From Methyloprofundus sp. (GTDB lineage Bacteria > Pseudomonadota > Gammaproteobacteria > Methylococcales > Methylomonadaceae): 64,000 nucleotides of DNA. Shown here in pieces: positions 34,268 to 42,985 of the stretch. Location: assembly GCA_016592635.1 (NCBI GenBank), contig AP023240.1:682001-746000 (forward strand). Reading direction: 5' to 3'. Each line of letters opens with the position of its first letter. The stretch's first letter is position 1. The notes under the pieces were generated by a model. It was not told the origin of the DNA, ran no database searches, and was given only the letters and a program-made list of their open reading frames with translations. A program made the position numbers and the translations under genes.

Positions 34268-37200
34268 TTATGAAATAGTAAGAAGTGGCTCCGTATCCCC
34301 CTGACAAATAAACGCCCCCCAATAAAGGGGATGTTGAAATGGCTGGTGATTGTTTGGCTTTTTGGCTAATTGCTTTAATTCCTTTTCAGCGTCTTGATTT
34401 CCTGCTGAGAGTTTTTTTAGGGTTTGTTTGTTTAACCAGTCTTTACGTATTTCGCCTACCGTGACCTGGCTTAGGTAGCGTTGGGCTTCTCTTAAAGCCT
34501 GGTCGCGTGGTAAGTGCTTTTTTAGTAAGTTTTGATAGAGGCGTTCCATTAAAATAGCGGTGGCTAAATCGGGGACTTTCCACAGACTCATAATCAGGGT
34601 TTTGGCCCCAGCCAAGATGAACGAACGGCGTAAGCCTAAAACGCCTTCGCCGACTTGTACTTCTCCGAGGCCGGTTTCACAGGCGGAAAGAACCACCAGT
34701 TCGGTATCCAATAGATTAAGACCTGTTACATCTTCTGCTGTTAACAGACCATCTTCGGCGGCTTCAGGTGGATTGCCATGAGTCAGCCAGGTATTAACAC
34801 CCGCCAAGGCCAGACCAGAACGTAATAACGGGTTTTCCAGGCCACGGGTATTGAGGCGTTGCAGGTTATCATTCGAACTCCAGTCAATGCTGCCGAGATC
34901 GCGGGAATCCTGGTTAGGATCATTTTTTTGATCTTCCAGAAAAAAACCGTGAGTGGCCAGGTGCAGGATAACGGGTGAGCGGATATTTTTCAGGTCACTT
35001 TCCAATGCCGTGACATCGGTCCAGGGTTTGACAGCTAATAAATCAGCGACACGTTCGCCTTCTAACCGAGTCCCTGGTAGCTGGCCAAAGTGTAAGTCAG
35101 CCCGGTTAAAATCACGCGAGTAACGACCTGTTGACCTTTCCGATAATAATGTATTGAGACCCGTGTCGTTATTTTGATCGACAGCAAGTGAAGGCGATGA
35201 TGATAAATCAAAATCAGGATCGGCCAGCACTAAAGGAGCAGCAGGCTCTCGCCCTGATTTTTCACCGAAGCGTAATAAATCACGTCCGACTGCCAGATAA
35301 CTGATGTCATAGTGATCAATTAAGCGACCGCCTGCGTTTGTGGGTAACACTTCAAAAGGCAGACGTGTTAAATCGCCGTCGGGTGATAGCAACAGACGGG
35401 TATTTTCACCCAGTACTTTTTGTAAGGGCATGAATAATAATTCATACAGCTTATAACCTGCCTGTTCATGTATTTCGTTTGAAAGAGGCTGCTGAACTGC
35501 CCCGAGATCACGATGAGAGCGGGAGGCTTGATTCGTTTTGTTACGCCCAAACCAGCGTGAAAAAAGCCCCGTTTTTTTTGATTGAGTAGGCTCGTCAGCA
35601 ACAACAGCAGATAAAGGGCTGGAAGAAAACTGATCGAAACCACGTTGATCGGATGGATCGGTAATCTGGCTGCGAAACTCTGCGATTAAGTGATCAATCG
35701 GTGCAGCCTCTCCCAAGTCAATCATTTTGACTGTCTCGGGATCAGATGCGGGAATGATGAAAGCCAGATAACGGGCAGGTTGCCACTGTGATTCTCCTTT
35801 GGCGGGTATGGCTTTAAAGTCAAAAACATCAAAACGAACAAATTCAATCAGTGTGCCACTAGCGGAGATCTTCGTAGCAACTGCTTGCAAACCCGACGTA
35901 CCTAGTTTTTCATCCAGGCGCATTTCCGGGATTTTCCGAGCTAGTTCGGACTCTAATTGTTCCTTTTCAGTGTTCCATTGAGCTAATAACTTACGATGTG
36001 TTTCCAAATTTTCTTTACCCAATCCAGCCAATGTTTTCTGAGCAATCTGCATACGCAACAGTGAAAGCTTTTTAAATTGGCTTTGTAGCTCAGGATATTG
36101 ACCGCCGAGCACGGCATCACGTTGGGATGCCAAAGCTTCAGCCAGCACTGCCTTACGCTGGAGAACAAGATTTAAAGCAGAAGACACTGCATCAGCATTA
36201 TCCGCTAAGTGGACATCAACCAGAGATAAAAAGACAGATAAAGAAGTCTGAAACTTTTTAAGGTAAGCACTGCGTTGTGTTTCACTGGCAAAACTAAAAA
36301 TTTGACCAATCATGTGATTTTCAATTGTACAGGCTTGTGTTATTAACCTCAGTGCCAAATCAAAGCGATCTGTTGCAACATACAGTGTTGCTAGATTACT
36401 GAGGCTGTCCGTAGTATCAGTGTGTTGATTGCCGAGTACATCTTGCCTGATCTTCAGGGCTTGCTGATAGAACGGTTCTGCCCGTGCATAATCACCCATT
36501 TTCGCATACAGTACTCCCAGAGTGTTAAGGCTGCCCGCCGTATTCGGGTGCTGGTCGCCGAGCACGGCCTGGTAAATCTCCAGTGCCTGCTGTAAGAGCT
36601 GTTCCGCCTGGGTGTAATTGCCGATGGTTTGATATAGCCCTGCCAGATTGTGGAGGCTGGTCGCAGTCTCTGGGTGCTGGTCGCCGATTACGTCCTGTCG
36701 AATCTTCAGTGCCTGCCGATAGAGCGGTTCCGCTCGGGTGTAATTGCCCATGTCTTGATGTAGCATTGCTAGATTATTGAGGCTGCCTGCTGTATCCGGG
36801 TGTTGATCGCCGAGCACGGTTTGGTAGACCTTAAGTGCCTGCTGATAGAGTGGTTCCGCCCGGGTGTAATCACCCATGGCTTGATACAGCATTGCCAGAT
36901 AATTGAGGCTGCCTGCAGTATCCGGGTGTTGTGCGCCGAGCACGGTCTGGCAAATCTTCAGAGCCTGCTGAAAGAGCGGTTCCGCCCGGCGGTAATCGCC
37001 CATAGCGTTATACAGCGCTGCTAGATTGTTGAGGCTGTTCGCCGTATCCGGGTGCTGCTCGCCGAGTACGGCCTGGCTAATTTTCAGCACCTGCTGTAAG
37101 AGCGGTTCCGCCCGTGCATAATCACCCATTTCTCTATACAATGCTCCTAAGTTATTGTGGCCAGTCAGAGTATTAGGATGCTCGTCGCCAAAAGATTGAC

Positions 37201-37318
37201 GGCATAGTTCATAAAATTGGCTTGCATAAGGTAAAGCTTCTTCATATCGTCCTTGTTGGTAAAGTTTACTAAAGGTATTGTATGCTTTATCTATTTGGTT
37301 TTGTAATTCATCATTCAT
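34268..37318 (-). CDS. TPR - CHAT (caspase-like) protease
   Basis: 1016 residues from the ATG at 37318, with TTGAGAAT upstream; a TTG 12 bases earlier lies beside this site. Residues ~40-330 are about seven kinesin-light-chain-type TPRs of 42 residues (AEPLLQQVLKISQAVLGEQ, HPDTANSLNNLAALYNAMGD). A helical region follows, then a CHAT domain at ~700-1010 with the catalytic His in LHLATHGFF (about 786) and Cys in VVLSACETGLGE (about 876), so it should be an active cysteine protease. CHAT proteases act as effectors in bacterial conflict systems, cutting partner proteins after activation. Substrate candidates are the neighbours. The TPR block is a 126-base tandem repeat at DNA level. Confidence 0.93.
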   Translation of the reverse strand: MNDELQNQIDKAYNTFSKLYQQGRYEEALPYASQFYELCRQSFGDEHPNTLTGHNNLGALYREMGDYARAEPLLQQVLKISQAVLGEQHPDTANSLNNLAALYNAMGDYRRAEPLFQQALKICQTVLGAQHPDTAGSLNYLAMLYQAMGDYTRAEPLYQQALKVYQTVLGDQHPDTAGSLNNLAMLHQDMGNYTRAEPLYRQALKIRQDVIGDQHPETATSLHNLAGLYQTIGNYTQAEQLLQQALEIYQAVLGDQHPNTAGSLNTLGVLYAKMGDYARAEPFYQQALKIRQDVLGNQHTDTTDSLSNLATLYVATDRFDLALRLITQACTIENHMIGQIFSFASETQRSAYLKKFQTSLSVFLSLVDVHLADNADAVSSALNLVLQRKAVLAEALASQRDAVLGGQYPELQSQFKKLSLLRMQIAQKTLAGLGKENLETHRKLLAQWNTEKEQLESELARKIPEMRLDEKLGTSGLQAVATKISASGTLIEFVRFDVFDFKAIPAKGESQWQPARYLAFIIPASDPETVKMIDLGEAAPIDHLIAEFRSQITDPSDQRGFDQFSSSPLSAVVADEPTQSKKTGLFSRWFGRNKTNQASRSHRDLGAVQQPLSNEIHEQAGYKLYELLFMPLQKVLGENTRLLLSPDGDLTRLPFEVLPTNAGGRLIDHYDISYLAVGRDLLRFGEKSGREPAAPLVLADPDFDLSSSPSLAVDQNNDTGLNTLLSERSTGRYSRDFNRADLHFGQLPGTRLEGERVADLLAVKPWTDVTALESDLKNIRSPVILHLATHGFFLEDQKNDPNQDSRDLGSIDWSSNDNLQRLNTRGLENPLLRSGLALAGVNTWLTHGNPPEAAEDGLLTAEDVTGLNLLDTELVVLSACETGLGEVQVGEGVLGLRRSFILAGAKTLIMSLWKVPDLATAILMERLYQNLLKKHLPRDQALREAQRYLSQVTVGEIRKDWLNKQTLKKLSAGNQDAEKELKQLAKKPNNHQPFQHPLYWGAFICQGDTEPLLTIS
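36470..37150 (-). repeat. 126-base tandem repeats coding TPRs of the CHAT protein
   Basis: Five to six units of 126 bases (42 codons) with high similarity, recognisable by the recurring GCGGAACCGCTC-like and CACCCGGATAC-like strings on the minus strand. GC is higher than in flanking sequence. Such arrays change unit number easily by slippage or recombination, so repeat number may differ between strains. Confidence 0.7.
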
Positions 37319-37341
37319 TTTTATTCTCAAGTCAGAGCTTG

Positions 37342-37404
37342 TTAAATCACATCAAAATAAGTTGGTAATTCCACCCACTGATTATCACCCAGTTTATGAA
37401 ATGC
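37342..37404 (-). pseudogene. C-terminal stub of a DUF4384 gene
   Basis: The frame one base off the end of the 826-residue gene reads KAFHKLGDNQWVELPTYFDV, then Ile and stop. This matches the last residues of the TIR-DUF4384 protein at 10312 (LHKLGDDQWTVLSTYFDVL), and the DNA is similar too. So a DUF4384 gene once ended here, just upstream of the CHAT gene, and all but its tail is gone. The 3' end of the 826-residue gene now overlaps it. Confidence 0.75.
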
Positions 37405-39874
37405 CTTCCCCATGCTCCCTCTTCAAAACATGCAACAAAAAAGCAGGTAAACCAAAACGAAATGTTGTCAGATCAAGTACATTTGGATCATCGCTTATTA
37501 CAAACTGGTCATTTTCATTTATTAAATGTGCATAAGCAGTTTTGAGCTTGTTTTTAATTTCATTCGTACAGCGAAATACCCGCACTCGTTTCATAAGCTG
37601 TTGTTGTTCAACTATTGGTATTAGCCCAAGGGAAAGTTCTGGATGATATTCAATTTTGTTATAGGTTTGCTGGAAGAATTCATAGTTCGCGCCTGTTTTT
37701 CCCAGCTCAATAATGTCCAGGGCATCAAATTCGTGAGTATATTTGAATTGTTCGCCGCTAAAATCGCTGAGTTTTGCTATCAATAACTCAGCTTGTTGAT
37801 GGAAGTGGTCTTTTAAATTTTTACAGTGTTGGTAATTGGGGTGCTGGTCAGATTCTGTAGTGATAGTAGGCTGCTCATGTTGTAATGCTAGTCGTGCCCA
37901 CTTTAGCCAGGGAACTTCACCAATGGTTTGGTGATAGAGAAAATCCAGTTTTTCACGATTTAGAATACCTGTTTTGGTCTGGTATGAACATTCGCTTATG
38001 GCTTCGTTGTTTTCCCATTGTTCGATGCAGGGTGTTTTTACTTGTTCGACAAAGGAGTCGAGTTCATCAACGAGTTGCTGGTGTTTTTTAGTTAAGCCGT
38101 GCAGCAACATCACTCGTATGATATGTGGCCAAAGCACATCGTTTAGGAGTGTGATCAATGTTTCTACCAGGCCAGGGTAGCAATTGTTTAGCAAAATGTG
38201 TTGTTGATCCAGATTGCTGATTTCCTCTATGTATTCAACAACTTTGGTATGATAACGGGTAAAAAAGAAAAAAGGCTTGGTATACCAGGGACATAGACTA
38301 TATTGCTCACTGATTTGTTGTTCCAGCTCTTCACGTTGTTGTTTTAATTCTTCGATATGGGCCGCGATGTTACTATTTTCAGTATTGAATGCGGCGATCG
38401 TATCAGTCAACAGTTGTCTCGCGTTTTCGGTGTCGCAGTTTTTATTGTCTAGATGCTGACAAATAATATCCCAGATAGAAACGATAAATTGACTTTGGTA
38501 ATAGCTTGTAATATGACTTTCTTCATCAGATGCTTCTAGAATATCAATAGCATTCTGGGTTGTTGCAATCCGCTCGGCTTCGCTTGGGTCTGGTGTGTTA
38601 ATTGCGGGGGGGTAGGGCAGTTGTCGTTCTGATAATAGGGTTTTTATTCTATTTGGAAAGTAGAGTTCTATGGATGTGAGTAATGGAATATGTTGGTATT
38701 CGTTTTCTAGGGCAGATAATCCAGTTAGCTTTTGTGCTTGATCGTTTCCTACCGTTTCCGGGTTGTTTTGTAAAAGTTCCAGAAATGCCTTGGCACCTGC
38801 TAAGTAGGCAGGGTTAATTGCAAGTACTGAATCAAGTGTTTTGCGTAACTCAGTATCAGTTTGTTGTACTATCGCTTCTATCTGAGCATGCAGTATCACA
38901 GTTACTGAGTTGATTTTTTGGTTCACTTCATTTTCTGTTTCCCAAGAGGGTTGAGGCTCTGATACCTTATTGGAATAAATATCTTCTGTGCTAACAGTTG
39001 TAATACGATGTAGCGCAGGATATTGGGCATTGAATTGCGTTTTACAGCTGTCCAGAAAGTGTTCAGCCTGTTGTTGCAGTTTCTTTAATTGACTTTCATT
39101 TAAGTTATTCTGATTATTAAAACCTAGCTTAAAGATATCATTTTGTAGGCGTGATTCCAGGTGTTGAATCAGTTCATCAGGTAGATATACTAAGGTTTGT
39201 ATACCGAGCGTAGAGTAGGCTGCCTTATGATTATTGATGGTTTGGTTATTACGTATAACTGACCAGCCTATGTTATGGATGATTGCTGAAAAGTCATTGT
39301 CGAAACATTCCCGAAAGAGTAATTCCAATAGTTCTGCTGTACTATCCGCCTGGTTTATCGGTTGTTTATAGAGATCCAGAGGCATTTGATAGAGGAATGC
39401 GATATTAAGGAAAGGCATTGAATTTAATGCGGGTTCCAGTTGTTGAAAAAAATGCCGGGTTTGTTCTATTTCCGATTCATTTGCGGCCGTAGGTGGAATT
39501 AATATGGATAAGGAGATGGATTGATTGCCTGGAGTGGCTTTGTTTAGGCTATCACTAACGTTTTGTAATAATTGTATAATAGGCTGTTCTTGCGCCTGCC
39601 AGGCTGCAAGTATAATTTTTACTTCAAGGTCGGTTAATCGGCCAAGGGTTTGAGCCTTTTGTGAAAGTTTTGCTAATGTGGTTTGCAATGCTGGAAAAGG
39701 CGTTTCTTCTGTCTTAAATAATTGGCAAAGGCTATAATCGCTAGCTTTGGTTTGAATTGTTTCGTATAGCTGTTGGGCAATCGGCTCACCTATCTCGCCG
39801 ATTCCCCAGATGAGGAAGGGTGATAGGCGAGAGGAGTGACATTGGTTGTTTAAGGCTACTATTGTGTCGTTCAT
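37394..39874 (-). CDS. Partner of the tubulin-like protein (possible degenerate tubulin-like paralogue)
   Basis: 826 residues; starts 21 bases after the tubulin-like gene. The N-terminus has a Rossmann-like turn FLIWGIGEIGEPIAQQL, at the place of ILIGLGGAGQQT in the tubulin-like protein. A later stretch (LNIAFLYQMPLDLYKQ then STAELLELL) lines up with the neighbour's HGFFMMSWPYRNKAF and YAALTELDNL. It lacks the GGTGSG GTP-binding loop. The middle is a coiled coil (IAAHIEELKQQREELEQQI) followed by an aromatic stretch (WYTKPFFFFTRY) that might touch the membrane. I infer a non-hydrolysing partner subunit. The last residues overlap a DUF4384 stub, so the C-terminus may have been altered by deletion. 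Confidence 0.6.
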   Translation of the reverse strand: MNDTIVALNNQCHSSRLSPFLIWGIGEIGEPIAQQLYETIQTKASDYSLCQLFKTEETPFPALQTTLAKLSQKAQTLGRLTDLEVKIILAAWQAQEQPIIQLLQNVSDSLNKATPGNQSISLSILIPPTAANESEIEQTRHFFQQLEPALNSMPFLNIAFLYQMPLDLYKQPINQADSTAELLELLFRECFDNDFSAIIHNIGWSVIRNNQTINNHKAAYSTLGIQTLVYLPDELIQHLESRLQNDIFKLGFNNQNNLNESQLKKLQQQAEHFLDSCKTQFNAQYPALHRITTVSTEDIYSNKVSEPQPSWETENEVNQKINSVTVILHAQIEAIVQQTDTELRKTLDSVLAINPAYLAGAKAFLELLQNNPETVGNDQAQKLTGLSALENEYQHIPLLTSIELYFPNRIKTLLSERQLPYPPAINTPDPSEAERIATTQNAIDILEASDEESHITSYYQSQFIVSIWDIICQHLDNKNCDTENARQLLTDTIAAFNTENSNIAAHIEELKQQREELEQQISEQYSLCPWYTKPFFFFTRYHTKVVEYIEEISNLDQQHILLNNCYPGLVETLITLLNDVLWPHIIRVMLLHGLTKKHQQLVDELDSFVEQVKTPCIEQWENNEAISECSYQTKTGILNREKLDFLYHQTIGEVPWLKWARLALQHEQPTITTESDQHPNYQHCKNLKDHFHQQAELLIAKLSDFSGEQFKYTHEFDALDIIELGKTGANYEFFQQTYNKIEYHPELSLGLIPIVEQQQLMKRVRVFRCTNEIKNKLKTAYAHLINENDQFVISDDPNVLDLTTFRFGLPAFLLHVLKREHGEGIS

Positions 39875-39895
39875 TGCTTTGCCTTTGTGCTTATT

Positions 39896-42838
39896 CTAAC
39901 CCGCGAGATATTTGTTAATGTCCATCGCATAGCCACCTTCAGCTTCGGATTTTAAAAATCGTTCTAGCGCATTGATTTCTTGATAGGTGAGGCGAGCACT
40001 GATTAGTCGAGAGAAGTGCCTTGGATCAATTTTTTCATGTACCTGTTGGGTATAGTGGTTAATATTTTTCCGTAACTCCACTTTATCCATACTTCGGATT
40101 TTTTCTTTTAATAGCTTTGTCAGTAAATCAAGTAGGTTGTTTTCATTGCGGTAATCATAATTACTTTTGATTTCATCAAGCATATCCCGGAACAGGAACC
40201 AAACTTTGGGTTCGCCAAAATAAAATAGTTCATTAATGGCTTTCTGATTTAATGTAAATTTATGTCCTTTAGCTATTTTTTCATCTTTAATAATGTCTAT
40301 TCCCGGGACAATGGCCATGCCTAGTAAACGAAGCGCTTTGTTGTCAACTTCACCTGCGGGGAATAGGTCAGGTGCATTCATTTCCAGGTCAGTGTCGATA
40401 TGATAGGTAGGTCTAATTTCTTCTTCATAAGTTTTTTTGGCTTCGCTTAAGCCATTCATGAAATAAGCTGGCATTGCAGCGGCAAAGTTTAATAGCCAGA
40501 TACGACTTGGGTCGCCTGCGGTTGAATAGGATGGATCCCACTTTATATGAAAGTGGTTTACTGCGGCATCAATGATAGGTTGATAAAGTGCTTCTCCTGC
40601 TTCGTAATTAGCAAAGCCAAAATTTATTATTTTACCTACATCAAGTTGCTGATCAGTATTGATTCTGCCTTGATCAAAGCACCATAAGGCCCCTGATAGT
40701 TGAATCAGCCGATTAAACTGGGTTTGTATATATTGCTCGGGATTATCCGAAGTCAGCTTTAGTGATTGTAATGCGGTATCTACATCTGTTTCGGCGAGGT
40801 ATTGTAGTTGTTTTAGGCAGTATTGATGAAATAGGTTGTAGAGAGCATCAGGGGATTCTTGATAGGTCTCAAAATATTTTTCAATATGATGAATTTCCTG
40901 GTCTTGAATGTATTTTTCGTAGGAAATATGTAAATCATCCCATGTGGTGCAAGTAAGGGCTTCATCAACTAATACAGTATTACCATTACCCAATAACACA
41001 TGGTTCGGTTTGTTTTTAAGAATTTCCAGTTGTTTTTGTTCCCGGTCAGTTGTTAAACGCAGATTGTTTTCAGTGACTATTAAGGCTTGTAAAATTTCTG
41101 GTGCGTTGGGAACGTCGATAGAGGCTGCTTGCTCAAGCCTATTAACCATTTTCGTATAAAATATTTTTTCATTATTTAAGTTGAGCTGCTTTTTATGCGC
41201 TGTCAGTAATTCTTCTGCTTGCTCTGTCCACCTGCAGGTGGCTTTTTTTCTGCCGCCACCAATAAAAGGTATATAACTCGCATCCAATGCAATTCTACGT
41301 CTAGACTCAACATCTTTATTTAGGTTGTCAATACTTTGAGTTATATTGACTATTTCTTGATCCACTTGTTGTTGCTGGGATGTAAAATGATCTAGTAATC
41401 GGCTTCCCCATTCTCGCTGATAAGCTGAATTAAATTCTGGTTTATTGGCTATTCTTTTTAGTTCTGTTTCTAAAGTAGAAGCCACTTCATCGATGAAGAT
41501 TGCTCCAGATGTTTGAAATCGCTGTTCAATTTGTTTGCTAAAGGTTTTTTGCTCACTTTCAATTTGAGCATCAATTTCACTGGGAAATGATTTGTCGGCT
41601 ATTTCATAGTTTTCGATTGTTAATATAACTTTGGATTTGTCTGGAGATATTTTGGTTTTGGTATATTCTCGATGTAAATTTGTTTGGGTAACAAATTTAT
41701 CGACATCTTGTTGTACATTGTGATCTACTACAGCCACTTCATTTCCTGATTCTAGTTGGGAAATAGCTGTTCTGCATAACTCTAAAGCATTGGTTGCTGC
41801 GATCAGTTTATGCAGTTCTTTTGCGGGATAATGGATAGAGCTTATGCCAATACTAGAGTATCGCGCATAACGGCCTCCCCATGTTTTGGGCTTACCTACA
41901 TTAATTGCGCTTAGTAAGTTATCAACGGCACTATCCACCCGGTCAGTCATAGGGCTCATAGACAAGAAAATTGCATCGGATAAGCTGTTACAGATAGCCT
42001 CTATTCCCCCTAAGTTTTCTCCGTACTCATTTCTGCCATCAATAAGATGTACTAGGTCGTAGGGTGCATTTTTCACCTTTATTTTAGTTTTATCTGTATA
42101 GCGTATGCTGTAATCATGAAATCCTTTTGCACCGTACATAATACTTTGCAAGTTATCCAATTCGGTCAGGGCGGCATATACGTTTGGTCCTACTCGGTGA
42201 GCAAATGCTTTATTACGATATGGCCAGCTCATCATAAAAAAGCCATGGATAAGAGTTTGAGGATGGAGGTGTCGAAGTAGCAGTCCAGTATCTATAAATG
42301 TACCGCTACCTGTTCCGCCGGCGAGCGATCCGCAGACATAAATTTCAGGTGCTTTTTTTGAGAGTTCAAAGTTGGTATTTGCCCCTGATTCGAACTCTGC
42401 CTGATGCATTTTATTGTATAGCTCCTGGCGGTTGAGTTCCTCTAGGATATCGGTAAATCGCGCTTCGATTTCATTGAAATGATAGAAAAAAGCCAGGCGA
42501 CCGTTTTGACGGACGGCTCCAGCACCATTTGAGATAGAACCAATAGGTGTGTTTTGTGCAGAGAACCAGCTTTGGACCTTGGAGCTGTTTTTGATGAAGT
42601 CGATTGGTTGCTCTACTTTAAGATGGAGAAATTCCTGAGGTTCAAAAGTATAGTCTTGATCGTTAACTTCTGAACTGAGTTTGAGGGTGGCAGCATCTGT
42701 ATCTAAGCATAGTATTTTTACAGAGGGGGGGAGTGCACCATACCTGTCCATAAATAAGCGTTTGGTTCTTAGCACGGTTTGCTGTCCTGCTCCACCCAAA
42801 CCGATTAGAATTGTTTTTTTAAATTCGGGGTTTTTCAT
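39896..42838 (-). CDS. Tubulin-like GTPase (Tubulin_2 type)
   Basis: 980 residues from the ATG at 42838, with TTTGGAG six bases upstream; an in-frame TTG four codons earlier is inside that site. FtsZ/tubulin hallmarks: T1 loop TILIGLGGAGQQTV (about 9-22), an acidic T3-like strand ILCLDTDAATLKL, and the glycine loop CGSLAGGTGSGTFIDTG (about 168-184). After the ~400-residue GTPase part, a long coiled-coil and helical region follows, quite unlike FtsZ (about 390 residues) in length. No TM helix. Such tubulin-like proteins occur in multi-gene cassettes with VWA proteins, but their function is not established. Whether it polymerises is inference. Confidence 0.9.
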   Translation of the reverse strand: MKNPEFKKTILIGLGGAGQQTVLRTKRLFMDRYGALPPSVKILCLDTDAATLKLSSEVNDQDYTFEPQEFLHLKVEQPIDFIKNSSKVQSWFSAQNTPIGSISNGAGAVRQNGRLAFFYHFNEIEARFTDILEELNRQELYNKMHQAEFESGANTNFELSKKAPEIYVCGSLAGGTGSGTFIDTGLLLRHLHPQTLIHGFFMMSWPYRNKAFAHRVGPNVYAALTELDNLQSIMYGAKGFHDYSIRYTDKTKIKVKNAPYDLVHLIDGRNEYGENLGGIEAICNSLSDAIFLSMSPMTDRVDSAVDNLLSAINVGKPKTWGGRYARYSSIGISSIHYPAKELHKLIAATNALELCRTAISQLESGNEVAVVDHNVQQDVDKFVTQTNLHREYTKTKISPDKSKVILTIENYEIADKSFPSEIDAQIESEQKTFSKQIEQRFQTSGAIFIDEVASTLETELKRIANKPEFNSAYQREWGSRLLDHFTSQQQQVDQEIVNITQSIDNLNKDVESRRRIALDASYIPFIGGGRKKATCRWTEQAEELLTAHKKQLNLNNEKIFYTKMVNRLEQAASIDVPNAPEILQALIVTENNLRLTTDREQKQLEILKNKPNHVLLGNGNTVLVDEALTCTTWDDLHISYEKYIQDQEIHHIEKYFETYQESPDALYNLFHQYCLKQLQYLAETDVDTALQSLKLTSDNPEQYIQTQFNRLIQLSGALWCFDQGRINTDQQLDVGKIINFGFANYEAGEALYQPIIDAAVNHFHIKWDPSYSTAGDPSRIWLLNFAAAMPAYFMNGLSEAKKTYEEEIRPTYHIDTDLEMNAPDLFPAGEVDNKALRLLGMAIVPGIDIIKDEKIAKGHKFTLNQKAINELFYFGEPKVWFLFRDMLDEIKSNYDYRNENNLLDLLTKLLKEKIRSMDKVELRKNINHYTQQVHEKIDPRHFSRLISARLTYQEINALERFLKSEAEGGYAMDINKYLAG

Positions 42839-42985
42839 TTTCTTCTCCAAAAACTTAAATATTGGTGTAAGGGTCTACTTTATAGTTTGCTCGTATATAG
42901 CTTGTGTAAAGCATCGCTTTGAGGTTCACAATGCAGCCTACCTAACACCCAGATTTTCTTTAAAAATATATTTTTATCAGATGTT
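42839..42985. other. Gap between VWA and tubulin-like genes
   Basis: 147 bases without a gene. A GG-N10-GC spacing occurs on the minus strand near 42945, but its -24 and -12 elements are poor, so I do not call a promoter. No terminator seen; read-through from the VWA gene is likely. Confidence 0.35.

Noticed and set aside
36470..37150. Regular repeats taken as a CRISPR array
   Set aside because: The repeats are 126 bases, contiguous, in frame and encode TPRs; there are no spacers.
42938..42955. GG-N10-GC spacing upstream of the tubulin-like gene
   Set aside because: The -24 and -12 bases (GGTGTT and AGGC) do not fit sigma-54; likely chance.
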